64,000 bases of DNA from Clavulina sp. PMI_390 (taxonomy: Eukaryota > Basidiomycota > Agaricomycetes > Cantharellales > Hydnaceae). The position numbers and the translations under genes were made by a program. Within the stretch, counting starts at the first letter, position 1; each line of letters begins with the position of its first letter. The notes under the pieces are model-generated. The model was not told the DNA's origin, searched no databases, and was given only the letters and a program-made list of their open reading frames with translations. Of the stretch, positions 37,975-49,430 are shown in pieces. Location of the stretch: assembly GCA_015039315.1 (NCBI GenBank), contig WIDE01000019.1, positions 152,279-216,278 of the forward strand. Reading direction: 5' to 3'.

Positions 37975-39751
37975 TCAGATCACATCAGGTTTGACACGTG
38001 TGAATCTCTCCATCAACCATGTTATCCAGCCTCGCGGCTTTCGCTCGATGGTTATACTTTGCTCAAGGGTTCGAGCGAGGTATAGTGCACCAACGACTAC
38101 TGCCTTGGACCTATAATAGATCTGGTCAGGCCTCTATAGTATGATAGAGGGAGGACCTGGCATACGTAGGATGGTTTGCAACAACAACGTTGCATCCAGG
38201 ATTGGCCGCCAAAACGTGCCGTATCGCTTGTTGAAAATAAACACTATCCGCGAAGCCTCCAGTGAGGACAACGACCTATAGTAGTCGTATTAGGAGGCAC
38301 ATACATTGTCCAGCTCATACGTACAGATATGTTCTCGGTTTCTTTCGCTTCGAGGAGACCGGTTCCGGTAGCTTCCACGGAATGCTGGAAGAAGTCAGCT
38401 GCGATTGGGCTAGAAAGCGCCGTCAATAATGTCTCGTCACTGTCAAGGTTTTGCTCACCCTGGAATTTCTAGCGTCCCTTTCCGGAGGCCAATCTCGTGT
38501 ATATCCTGGGCCCGAACGCCGCATTTTACGTGCATTGCGTTGTCTGGGGTAGAAAATCGACGCTTCGCTTGACGTTCAAAGTCGCCCATGGCGTCGTCAA
38601 TCATTCTCTGGTATTCATGCGGATCACCCGCAAGATGTGGCGCCAAAAAATCGCTAAGATACAGTGAGAATCCCATATCAGCGTAGATGCCGCCCGCGTC
38701 GAGAGCTACCAGTAGGGTTCAGTAGGCCGACCGACGACGGCTGGAAGCACCAGGGAACTCACAAACCGGCGGAGCCAGCTCAGCTATATCCATGGAGGAT
38801 GACTCTTCAGACTTCTGAGACCTCACAATATAAGTCGATATGTCAACCGTCGACCCCCCTGCATCACAAACTGCAAACTTTGTCCCCACCTATGAGTGTG
38901 AGATCAGTGCCAAGAGAATTACACATCAAACGCCCACATCCTCACTTCAAGGAGTTTTTCCAGCTCGGGATCATCTAGAAGGGCAAAAGAGGCTGCCGCC
39001 TCACCCTCCTCTACAAAATGGAGTCGTGTAGTAATATCACGTGGGATCACTAAGCCTGCTGTAATAGCCGCTTGGCGAAGGATACGTTGTTGGTCAGAAC
39101 GCCACTTGTTCGGGTGTGAAAATACAATTGTGGCCGTGTGTCGAGCGTACACCCAAGGATCGAAGCCAAGATATCGTTTCAAGTGCGAGCGGGTATGAGC
39201 TAGCAGATAGCGAAGGTAGTCGGCGTACATTCTTTCGACGGGGATGGATACGCGAGGATCTGTTCTCCAGTCAGTGGTTCGAAGGGTGGGGATCCAAAAG
39301 ATTTGACCTACCAATCAATGTGAGGTTCTCTGGGTGTAACTGCACTTTGAAGTACTGAGGCCGTTTGTAACGAGCTGGGCCATCGACCTGGATGTTGTCT
39401 TGGAGAATTGGTAGGACCTCTGCTCCACATGCAAGAAGCTGAAACCTCATCAGGGGAGACCTGCCGCGAGACCAGAATGGGAGTAGCGCGTACCTTGTCG
39501 TCACTACTGTATAGTAGAGCGGTTGGGACGCGGGCAAGTTGGAGGTCATTTGTTTGGCCAGGCCAAGAATCCACAAGAGTGACCAAACGCTTCCCATCTA
39601 CATGAAGATTCAATCTTAAACTGTAAGTAGAACATTAACAGGAGGTGATCATACCTTTTGAAACATAGTCTACAGCGACCGCACTTTGAGCAGTCCCAAT
39701 ATCAATAGAGATCGTGAGATTATCTTTGACAGACCCCCTAGCCCGTTGCAT
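37975..39751 (-). CDS. Hsp70-like ATPase (HSPA12 type), copy B
   Basis: Start MQRARGSVKDNLTISIDIGT at 39751, a few residues longer than the other copies. Conserved segments: LVDSWPGQTNDLQLARVPTA, LLACGAEV, YADYLRYLLAHTRSHLKRYL, FSHPNKWRSDQQRILRQAAI, CDAGGSTVDISTY, SKAVVVGAL, and the adenosine motif in VVLTGGFADSVYF. All exon joins keep frame, including the late intron with donor AC|GTATGC that joins ...PT to SKAVVVGA. The end is MERFTRVKPDVI. Nothing suggests decay. No C-terminal chaperone lid is present. Confidence 0.8.
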
Positions 39752-40034
39752 ATCCGAAAGGACGTTTCGAAGGCTCACAACGCGTTAAAAGGGATGAGGG
39801 TATTGGGAGTCGCAAACTTATGGTTGACAGTAGATAAGGCCGATAGTATCGCTTGGAAATACCTTCTATATAGGAGCTTTCGTCAGCAAGTTGCTCAGAA
39901 GCTGCTAATGATGGGGGAGTACGGCGAGGATGTCCATCATGATGGAGAAAATCTCTGAATATATCACCCCGCCTGAACCCTCGAGGCTGGGTTCGAGGAC
40001 TGCTGTTGGCGCAGCCAGCGACCCTTGGAGGCCA

Positions 40035-40105
40035 CATCGGGGAATAAACTCGTTGTGATGGCAATTAAGCAATAAGAAAAGTTACCGCGTCTCTGCAAAT
40101 CATTA
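40035..40105 (-). promoter_or_regulatory. Conserved upstream element, Hsp70-like copy B
   Basis: Extended match to copy D over about 70 bp: GATGGCAATTAAGCAATAAG, then ACCGCGTCTCTGCAAATCAT. The core starts 343 bp before the start codon of copy B. Confidence 0.55.
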
Positions 40106-40412
40106 CATCCCGGCGCAACAGTTACGTTTACATGTGTTTGCTCCAATTTTGATTCAGCCGAATGTTCACCCATTGTGCCACAAACTCATCGTGCAACCTC
40201 CAGCCACATGAAATTGGCGGTTTCTCACATTATTCGATCCACTCTTGTGCGTAAGCACGTGTGGCCATAAGGAACGCGAGAGCAATGCAATACCGACATC
40301 TGCGAGCTTCAAGTAGCACCGCATGAATTTCTCCCTGTAATCGGTCGGCGTGTTCAGAAAAGCACCTTGAGGATGGTACGTGTGTATTCACAGGGGTTAT
40401 GAGAAGCTATAA

Positions 40413-40940
40413 TTGCGTATCCTGGATTACGAGCGCCTCACCAAACTCGAGCTCTTCGCTCATTTAGCCATTGATGATGAGGGACCACCACCGCGAACAT
40501 TGCTGAGACCGCCATTGAAAGATAATTCCCATTCAGTTAGCTCGTCCCTATCGATACCTCATTCTCAAAGCCTGCTGTCCCTTCAAATATCTGATGTGAC
40601 ATCAATCCTCATTGTCAACCCGACAAATCAGGTTGGAATGCCGCTGATTACCATGCCCCCACTAGAAGCATTCATCTTCTTCTACACTGTTCATGGCGAC
40701 AACGTATACAGAATCGAAGCATACGGTAATTGTTCTCAGTCTAGCTCTAGGCTGTACATTCAATTACCGACTACTTCCAGCATAGGGCGGCTCGATCCTA
40801 ATTCCGAGTCCAAAATGTCACTCTTACCACCATGCGGCTTGATTAGGCCATTTGGGGCCCTGTATAATGATGAGAGCCTGAATTGCTATAATCTGGGACC
40901 AGGATCACCACTCGTTATAGGTGAAGTTATCCATCAATAA
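40413..40940 (+). other. Orphan open frame of about 175 codons
   Basis: An uninterrupted frame with protein-like composition (e.g. MPPLEAFIFFYTVHGDNVYR) but no ATG until about codon 75, no recognised family and no clear splice partners. It could be an exon of an unrecognised gene, a decayed gene, or chance. Confidence 0.2.
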
Positions 40941-41938
40941 CCCTCTTGAGGCAGTTCCAGGCGGAGCGAAATAAAGCTTAGATCTCATCAGTGAAGCCTT
41001 GGGACAGTGGCCACGGGCGGGAATTAATCTAGTAAGTCGACGCATGCTAGCCAGCTGACCATTGAACTCGAGCAAAGTCCCGGCAAAAAGCCACATGATT
41101 AGGCAGTTGCGGTCCCTCCTGTCCGGGATTTTGGGGGACCTGACTATTCACAAATTCGCAGTTGGTGGGAGGATTCGGCGTGAAATACAGCTAGGGATTG
41201 AACCAATCCTACTGCAGTTGCCGAAGAATTGTTGAATTCCATCTGGTGCACTGTCTCGTGTCGCCTTATCGCGGGATCGGCAGAGGATGCTCAGTTTCTC
41301 CTTCGTAAACGTATACTCTATTGAATCTCCAGCACGCCTAATCCTCGAGGGAGGAAAGTAAGCAGGATGCGCCGAGAAGATCCCAATAAGATAATTTGTT
41401 TTTACGGCACCTGTGCCATAGGTCTCAGCGCCTGTGCAGTTCACTTGGGCTGCAGCATGGCGGCCGTCCACTGCGCAACTGGCCGATCCCGACCACTGAC
41501 GGGTTACTTTGCGAATGCTTAATTATTTGCGTCGATCTTCTGGTAAAAAAACGAATGTACTCGTCTATCGACGCCTTGAATGGCTGAATTAAATGCATAT
41601 GTTGAGGATTGGAACATGAATCGTGGTTTTCGTCGATCCAATCCAGCGACTGCGGCCAACCTGACCTATTCTGGGATACGACGCATCTTCGTACCAGGCT
41701 TTTGGCATTCTTTTGATGTCGTTAGAGCAATGTGTATGGCCGAGGTCGTAATGGTGTCGATTCCTCGGAAGACCTCGCGGCCACCAACGGGGATCAGCAA
41801 TTTTGCCTGTGCTAAACCATGATAAGCAGCAGCGTAGAAGAGAACAATTACGACTAAGCATACGCATGATAGCAGCCGCGGCCGTCCTTCAGTTTTGCAG
41901 AGAACAAGAGCCCATGTCCTCACACAATGATGCCGTGT

Positions 41939-43692
41939 TCAATGAGCAAATATTTCTGATAACCACGTTTTCCAACTCCGTGGCTTTCGTTTGATCTTTA
42001 CACTCTGCTCTGCTCCATGTACGAGAGATAATGCCCCTACAACCACCGCTTTGGACCTGCGGCAGTACTCAGTGGAGTTCTGTGACACCATTTGGTTGAC
42101 GTACGTTGCGTGATTCGCGAGAACGATTCGGCATCCAGTTTCTGCTTCCAAGCGCTCTCTGACTACTCGCTTTAAGTACGGACTTTCTGCGAAACCTCCG
42201 GTGAGAATAATGACCTGCGAAAGTGGGATGAGCAAAGTACAAGTCTCTCTGAGTAAACTCACAGAAACATCCTGAGTTTCCCTCACTCCCAGCAGCCCAA
42301 CGGCGGTATTTTCCACGGATGGTTGGAAGAAGTTGTTTGCGGTGGAACTAACATAACAATTGGGCGACATCACCCTTAAAGTCCATATATGAAAAGCTCA
42401 CTCACCCTGGAATCTCCAATGTTCCCTTTCGCACACCGAGTTTAGGGAGATTTAGACTTCGTGGCCCGAACTTGACCTGCATAGTGTCGGTTGGGAAGAT
42501 AAACCGGCGTTTGGACTGAGTTTCAAACTCTTTCATGGCGTCATCAATCATAAACTGAAGATCTTCAGGGTTGTCGGCCAGATATGATGCCAAAGTCTCT
42601 GTAAAATGCAATGAAAAGCTCATATCAACATAGATCCCTCCCGCTTCAAGCGCTATGGACAGAAATGGTGAGTATACGTAGCTGGAAGACCTATAGAAAC
42701 TCACAGAATGGAGGAGCTAATTCATTTATCTCGATGATGGATGGCGTGTGGGATTTCACAACATAACTTGAGACATCAACTGTAGAACCGCCAGCATCGC
42801 AGACGACAAATCTCGCACCGGGCTATGATAGTGCACATGAAGCAAGGTTTAGTAGTTGGACATATCGATCTGACGTACGTTGAGTACACCCTTCAGGCCA
42901 GGGTGCTTCAGAAGAGCAAAAGAGGCTGCTGCTTCGGCTTCTTCAACAAAATGTAGTCTCGATGCGACATCGCGAGGACTGATCAAGCCTGCTGCAATAG
43001 CCGCTTGGCGAAGTATGACTTGTTGATCGGACCCCCATTTATTAGGGTGCGAAAGGACAATTGTAGCGCTGTCTCTTACGACCGCCCAGGGGTCAAAGCC
43101 AAGATATCGTTTTAAGTGGTTGCGAGTGTGATTTAGTAGATACCGAAGGTAATCGGCATATAATCGTATCAAAGGAAGGGATGTGCGAGGGTCTGCTGCA
43201 CAATTGTTTGAGCGAGCGAGCGAGCGACAAGTAAAAAAGGGCGCGAAACCCACCAACCACGTCAAGCTTTGGTTTTTGTGGGTGCAGCTGCATTTTGAAG
43301 TACTGCGGCAGCTTGTATCGAACGGCGCCTTCGATCTGGAAATCGGTCTGAAGCATTGATTGGACTTCTGCGCCGCACGCAAGAAGCTGAGTGAAAGAAA
43401 ATCTTATCACAATTGCATCACATGGCTCGATGACGCAGCCTCGCGCACCTGGTTATCCTGACTGTACAGCAAGGCCGTAGGCACCCGAGCAAGCTGGAGA
43501 TCACCTTCTTGATGAGGCCATGAGTCAACGAGGGTGGTGAAATTCCCTTTTTCTAAAGGCAGATTAACGTTACAATATAAATTAAGCCTTTTATAGTTCG
43601 ACCATGCCTTTCGAAACATATGTAACCGCAACAGCGCTCTGTGCAGTGCCAACGTCAATGGAGAGCGTGAGCTTGTCCTTCAACGATGCCAT
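41939..43692 (-). CDS. Hsp70-like ATPase (HSPA12 type), copy C
   Basis: Start MASLKDKLTLSIDVGTAQSA at 43692. Segments in order: FTTLVDSWPHQEGDLQLARV, LLACGAEVQSMLQTDFQIEG, LSHPNKWGSDQQVILRQAAI, LHFVEEAEAAASFALL, phosphate-2 CDAGGSTVDVSSY, AGGIYVDMSFSLHFTETLAS, SKRRF, ILTGGFAESPYLKRVV, SKAVVVGALSLVHGAEQSVK. The end is RSWKTWLSEIFAH. All exon joins hold frame. Intron 1 (about 43607-43553) starts with GC instead of GT (GAAAG|GCATGG), while the same intron in A, B and D starts with GT. Confidence 0.82.
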
Positions 43693-44050
43693 AGCTTTCA
43701 GCCTATCAACGTTGTGAGATCACGAGCCGGCTTGAAAAGAAGCAAAGGATGTTGTACAAGCCACTAAGTGGCACGAAAACGAGGAGTATTAGTAGAGGAA
43801 GCCAATATTGGCACCTAGCAGGAGGCTGCCCGCACCCTCTGAGTTCATGGAAGCAATGATTCACGCCGTCGTCAAGGATGGTTGAATCGGACGACGTGCA
43901 GTGCGGTGGCAATGCCTACTTGTGTTCCTAACATGCGGGTCCCTCGAGGAAAGATACCCGGAAGGTCGGTGGGAGACGCAGGACATGTGGAGAAAAGCTT
44001 ATTAGGAAAAGCTCCTTGATGTCATAACTCCATGCCGAGGGATTTTCCTG

Positions 44051-44067
44051 CACCTTTGCAAATCATT
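44051..44067 (-). promoter_or_regulatory. Conserved upstream element, Hsp70-like copy C
   Basis: The core TGCAAATCATT starts 365 bp before the start codon of copy C. Flanks are less similar than in B and D. Confidence 0.4.
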
Positions 44068-44105
44068 CATTCAGCTGCCCCACTGGGCCACGGCGTGGTA
44101 GTGAT

Positions 44106-44519
44106 CAGTGCTGGGCGGTCCCCGGTCTGGCGGTCTGAGAGGTCCGGGTCTGATCAGGTCCGACTTCTTTTGTTCCTGGTCTATCCCACGCGTCTGACCA
44201 GGTCTACCGACGCTACCGACGAATTTGATATTGGTGGTCACCGCTCGTGCGCCAAGCAGTTTACCCTTCCCCATCTAGGTCTGCTTCTTTGTTGTAGTAG
44301 CGAAGCCTGGATGTGTTTGCGCCCTTGCGGGACGTCTCGTTCAAGATCAGGGGAGATCACTCAAGCAGCACATCTGTCGTCATCATTTGTTAGTCAACTC
44401 AATAGCTCAGCTACATTCTGGTATACGCTCCAGTGATTTCAATTCCCCAGACCTCGCCGGACCTGAAAAAATGCAGACCTCCGCCAGACCGCGGTCCGAC
44501 CGAGCTCCTACCAACACTA
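44106..44519. mobile_element. Possible non-autonomous hAT-like element (MITE)
   Basis: 414 bp with imperfect inverted ends: left CAGTGCTGGGCGGTCCCCGG followed by TCTGGCGG; right end, read on the minus strand, TAGTGTTGGTAGGAGCTCGG followed by TCGGACCGCGGTCTGGCGG. Internal GGTCC-rich repeats are also inverted. No coding capacity, and I see no 8-bp target duplication, so it would be old. It lies upstream of Hsp70-like C. Confidence 0.4.
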
Positions 44520-44603
44520 TCCCCTACAGTCTTTCGAGGTCCTCTGAAGGCCAGATTGACAGCTATTGTAACGAGAATGGATGTTCTGAATAACATGATA
44601 TCT

Positions 44604-46375
44604 TCAGCGTGCAAATCTTTCCCACAGCCAACTCTTCAGGCTCCGTGGCTTCCGTTTAATCTTTATGCTCTGTCCCATTCCGTGAACAAGGTATAAGGCT
44701 CCAACAACTACTGCCTTGGAGCTGTAATGATATTTGAGAGGAATGTTGCAACATAAAAAAAAACTTGACATACGTTGCGTGGTTTGCAAGAATAATCTGG
44801 CAGCCGAGGCTGGCCTCCAGTCTTTCCCGAATCTCTCGTTTGAAGTAGGAGCTCTCCGCGAATCCTCCCGTGAGAATGATGATCTTGTGATAGCAGGGTC
44901 AGATGAACAAACATACACGCGGTCTTGACCTCACTCACAGACACTTCCTGAGTATTTTTCACCCCGAGAAGTCCATTAGCGGTAGTCTCAACAGTGGGCT
45001 GGAAGAATCCAGCTGCGACCGGGCTAACAAGTAGATTTCATAACCTCTCGCCTGAACTGAAGTTCCACTCACCCTGGAATCTCTAAAACTCCTTTCCGGA
45101 CCCCAGCCTCGGGAATGTTCAGCCGCCGAGGGCCACATTTGACTTGCATCGTATCAGATGGGGAATTAAATCGACGTTTGGCGAAACTCTCAAAATCCGC
45201 CATCGCGTCGTCGATGGTCGTCTGGAGTTCCTGAGGATTTTCCGCCAAATGAGGCGCCAAAGCCTCGGTGAAATGCAGCGAGAATCCCATATCAACGTAA
45301 ATCCCACCCGCATCAAGGGCTAGCGACGCAGTTCGATGAGGACATCGGAGGTGTCAAAGGCATGCTGGACTCACAGAATGGTGCAGCTAGCTCGTCTATC
45401 TCAATAGAAGAATTTGCGCGAGATTTCTGATTTTTCTGAGACTTTACTACATAGCTCGATATATCGACCGTTGATCCTCCTGCATCACATACAACAAACT
45501 TTGCCCCAATCTAGAGACAAGGAGTCGGCTTTGCACTAGTGTCCACAGAGCATATATAAATACCTTGAGTATCCCATTTAGGTTAGGGTAATCAAGCAGA
45601 GCGAAAGACGCTGCCGCCTCAGCTTCCTCCACAAAGTGCAGTCGCGAGGTAACATCGCGCGGGACCACCAGCCCCGCCGCTATGGCTGCTTGCCGAAGGA
45701 TTAGTTGTTGATCAGACCGCCACTTGTTTGGATGCGAGAGTACAATAATAGCTTCGTCTCTAACAACAGCCCATGGGTCGAACCCGAGGTATCGCCTCAA
45801 GTGCGCACGAGTGTGTTGCAACAAATATCGAAGGTAATCCCCATACATCCTGGCCAGAGGAATAGATAACCTAGGGTCTGTTGCGCGGTTGGTTTCTTCT
45901 CATGGAACAGCTGAGAACTAAAATGGATGTACTACCTACCAACTACTGCAGGGCGCTCGGGATGCAACTGCATTTTGAAGTATTGCGGCTTCTTGTAACG
46001 TGCGGGGCCGCCTATGTGGAGATCGGATTGAAGTACTCTTTGAACCTCGGCCCCGCAAGCAAGAAGCTGAAGAGCTGTAATGAGTATTCATTGTGGAACT
46101 GAGTTACGGAGGTGGCACGTACTTCGTCATCCATACTGTACAGCAAAGCGGTAGGAACACGAGCAAGCTGGAGATCATGCTCCTGGCCGGGCCATGAATC
46201 GACGAGGGTGGACCAAGGTGTTCCATCTAGATGAATTAGTTCCAAAAAATACGATTCTCGGATGGGGTCGAAACAGGCATATGATGATACCTTTTGCAAC
46301 ATATGCAACCGCAACTGCACTCTGGGCAGTGCCAATGTCGATAGCGATAGTAAGCTTATCTTTCAAAGACGCCAT
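44604..46375 (-). CDS. Hsp70-like ATPase (HSPA12 type), copy D
   Basis: Start MASLKDKLTIAIDIGTAQSA at 46375. Same exon plan as A-C: STLVDSWPGQEHDLQLARVP, LLACGAEVQRVLQSDLHIGG, YGDYLRYLLQHTRAHLRRYL, LSHPNKWRSDQQLILRQAAI, LHFVEEAEAAASFALLDYPN, CDAGGSTVDISSYVVKS, AGGIYVDMGFSLHFTEALAP, ILTGGFAESSYFKREI, SKAVVVGALYLVHGMGQSIK. The end is SWLWERFAR. Frame is kept throughout. It lacks a substrate-binding domain, like the other copies. Last of the four-copy series. Confidence 0.82.
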
Positions 46376-46663
46376 TGCTCGTAAACCGATCAAGGTGGGA
46401 GATCGAGGGCGCGGAAACCGAAACGGAGTCGAGAGGCAACCTCAAGGCTATCAGTCAGTGGCAAAGACCACGAGTGATACAAAGTCATATCCCGCCTTCA
46501 TCCCTGAAATTCTCGCTAGGGAAGCGCGGAAAGGTTGCTAGGGATATGAGGCTGTACAAACAGCATTGTGATGGTAAAGCTCTCTGACGCCTCAACACGC
46601 TGAAGCCTCGACAAACGACGATGGGAAGGGTTAACAAACATACTGAGGCACTGCAAGAGCCTA

Positions 46664-46732
46664 TATGGGGAAACAATCTTGTTACGATGGCAATTGAGTA
46701 ATGGGGAATCACCGCGTCTATGCAGATCATTA
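46664..46732 (-). promoter_or_regulatory. Conserved upstream element, Hsp70-like copy D
   Basis: Matches the copy B element over about 70 bp (GATGGCAATTGAGTAATGGG, then ACCGCGTCTATGCAGATCAT). The core starts 346 bp before the start codon of copy D. Confidence 0.55.
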
Positions 46733-47374
46733 AGGAATTGTGATTGGAGAGTATGGAGGAGCGGTGAGTGTACAAATATTTGGTTGCCTCGTTTCTTGTG
46801 CACTGCGTCCAACGCGCCGCAGCAAATGACTGCCTTTGAAACGGGAGGCGTACACCATTACACCGCCTCTCATCCCCTTTGCTGTGGCTTTACATCTTGA
46901 CGAGTGCGAGAGGTTGCAAGGTTTCAACCGCCTTGCAAGCTTGAATCGGCAATATCTGTGATTCCCTTCCCGGAAGCAGTGTTCACAGACGTCCTCGAGG
47001 TTGAGGCGTGCGTGTTTGAGGTACTTCATAAAGCCTATCTCAGCCTTTATGGAGTCATTACTTGGACCTCGTCAAGCCCAAATTTTGGCCTGAGTCTTAT
47101 GGCTATCGAAGATGAGCGAGCCACCATCGGCCCAATAGTTGCATCATCCTTGACAGCGAAATGTATCGGCAATGCGGTACGTTCTCCGATCCTAATAGTT
47201 CCGTGTCATAGCTTCTCAAACAAGGCCGGAATTGTTCTCCTCCGTCGCTAGCCTCCACCCCAAAACGATGCCCGGGCTAGCTTCGATCACTCTTCTCAGT
47301 CTCACAAGGTGAACTCTCCTTCGATTCAATACTCATGATCAGAAGCTACGAGCTAAAACCGTCGTAGCACGTAG
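46733..47374. other. Spacer between Hsp70-like D and X-TPR gene
   Basis: About 640 bp. It should hold the 5' end of the X-TPR gene; an ATG at 47268 (MPGLASITLLSLT) is a possible first exon but does not splice in frame in an obvious way. Confidence 0.35.
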
Positions 47375-48922
47375 CAGAGTTTGCTAGTGGAGAAGATGCC
47401 CAGGAAAGCGTTTCTCCTTCAGCATCTACCTCTGTTCTCTCTCTCCAATCCCTGGCCACTATTCAATCAGAACTGTCCTATGATGTCCCAGATTCGCAAC
47501 TTTCACTCTCAGAATTCTGCACCTTGATTGACTCCACTGGAGCCCTGCAAGATGTTGAAATTCTGAATGTGAAAAGCTACGCAATCAGCAAAGGCTTGTA
47601 TTGCCACCGTCTACTCGTTATCGAGCTTTCTATGCCTCATGCAAGATACCTACGACTGGAGAGGCGAAGAGTACCCTCGATATCGCCCACCAAACTGCTC
47701 AGGAATGGTGGCCATGCGCCGACATATGATCTGGCAAGTACCATCCTCTCCATCGCGGGGCCGCAATGTTGACAAAAGTCTTAGGCATTTTTCTCGTCAG
47801 ATCTCTCAGTCTCTACCCGAGGTGGTACTCTAGAAACCCATCAAACGTTTGCCAGAAGGCCCTCACTCGGGGAGCTTCAATTTCTCCTCTCGGTCGTTTC
47901 TAGAGAGCTAACTACTTACAAACTCTGGTCGGTGAGTGCAATCCCTTAAATAGTTACCAATAGTAACTAAACTTGCCCATTAATCAGGAAAATTGTTGGT
48001 TCTTTGTGTCATTGGTGCAACACTTCCTGCAGTCCCACTTTGACGGAATCCTTAGAGAGGGCCGACTCCAATTCCCTCGTCTCGCGTACAGGCTTCGCCT
48101 AGAGGTGCAGGAGCATCTTCGATTGCATTACCATATGCCTCGACCTTTCTCAGTGCGTCTTCTCATGCATATCATGTTTTACCTAGCATATAGTGACCAG
48201 GTCGAGTTTCGATTTAGCTCACGGAACTCCTTCGATCCTTCCAACGCGGTGCGTTAGATTACCCCTCTGCAATCCAAGGATCACTCCCTCAAGCCATCGT
48301 ATGTCGTGAACGCATATTCCCTTTGTGCTTTTAGTGATCGTGTCAAACCTTCTATTCATAGGAGCTAGCATCTGCTTGGGAGGAGCGAGCTTCGCGCCGA
48401 CGGACATGGCCGCCAGTATCTAACCGCACACTTAGCGCAAGGCTCAGCGAGATCGCGTTCCATCTCCGACACGAGACCTTCAACCCGCCCGCCACACTTC
48501 TTTGGGACTGGAACGTGAAAATCCTGGCCCAGATGTCCCAAAGTGATGCCTCGAGCCATCGCAGCGATATGGCGCACGCGATGCGTGCGCTAGCTATCTG
48601 CCTCAAGCGGGGCGGTGATCTCCATACTGCCGAGCGAATGGCAGGCTCAGCGGTGGGCTTACTGAAGGCACAAGAGCGAACCACCTCGGGCTCTCGCGGG
48701 TCTCCGCATGGTGCCAATGAGCTGATTGGTGCATTAAGCACGCATCATTCGATATTAATCTCCACGGGGGATAAGAACGAGGCCCTCAAGGTATACAATG
48801 AGGTGGTCGCGCTTCGACGGCAAGTCTTCATGGCGGAACAAGGCCACCAATCATCGGAACTGCGCGCCTTTGTGCACGCTTTCGCAGCTTTTGTGTCGCG
48901 ACCACTGGAGCCGGAATGGTGA
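47375..48922 (+). CDS. X-TPR protein (unknown domain plus TPR-like C-terminus), 5' end unresolved
   Basis: First secure exon starts after an acceptor at 47374 (EFASGEDAQESVSPS), then LSYDVPDSQLSLSEFCTLID, DVEILNVKSYAISKGLYCHR, YLRLERRR. After an intron come TFARRPSLGELQFLLSVVSR and, across a GTGAGT intron, ENCWFFVSLVQHFL. I call this N-terminal region module X; it recurs fused to Y3. The last exon (from about 48,362) is helical and TPR-like: SDMAHAMRALAICLKRGGDL, NELIGALSTHHSILISTGDK, NEALKVYNEVVALRRQVFMA. Stop at 48922. Fungal TPR/STAND-type proteins often have similar C-termini, but no NACHT or NB-ARC is present. The start codon is not identified, so truncation is possible. Confidence 0.6.
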
Positions 48923-49430
48923 ATCCAAAGGAGGTGTCAAGACAGGGCGTATCTCATATTCGCATGTTGGCTCTCATGCTACATCGTCTATCTCCGTCTA
49001 TCTCTCGAGCAATCCGATCCAATATACTTGTCACAGCGCTTAATGATAATTCACACGCTCTCATGAGCAGCATTACCTAATAAAACTGACAACGTTGGCT
49101 CCTCGAGGCTTTTGAGCGGTTTTTCCGCTTTTCTATACGATTTGCCAGAATCTACACGCTTCGAGCATTGCGTTGTCAACATGCGGAAGACGTGCGGACG
49201 GCCAGAGAGTATGCTCACGGTGGTCCGAATGATTCAAGAATGCACTTTAGACCACCCAGTGCGCTTGGTGTATCCCATGGACCGCCACCCCACATTTCTG
49301 CCCGCCATCAGACCATCACCGTCGGAACTACGCCCTCCCTAGCACGCCTAACTGAAACGACATCCCTGGATACTGCGATCAATATAGTTTTTTTTTGCTA
49401 TAATACCGCACAACCACGTTGACTTCATAC
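48923..49430. other. Spacer X-TPR to Y2
   Basis: 508 bp; should carry the Y2 promoter. A T9 run and TATAATA lie just before the Y2 start. No gene seen. Confidence 0.45.

Larger units (their letters stand above)
39752..41938. other. Spacer between Hsp70-like B and C
   Basis: About 2.2 kb. It contains the conserved upstream element of copy B and an open frame at about 40,413-40,940 noted separately; otherwise no gene recognised. Confidence 0.45.
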
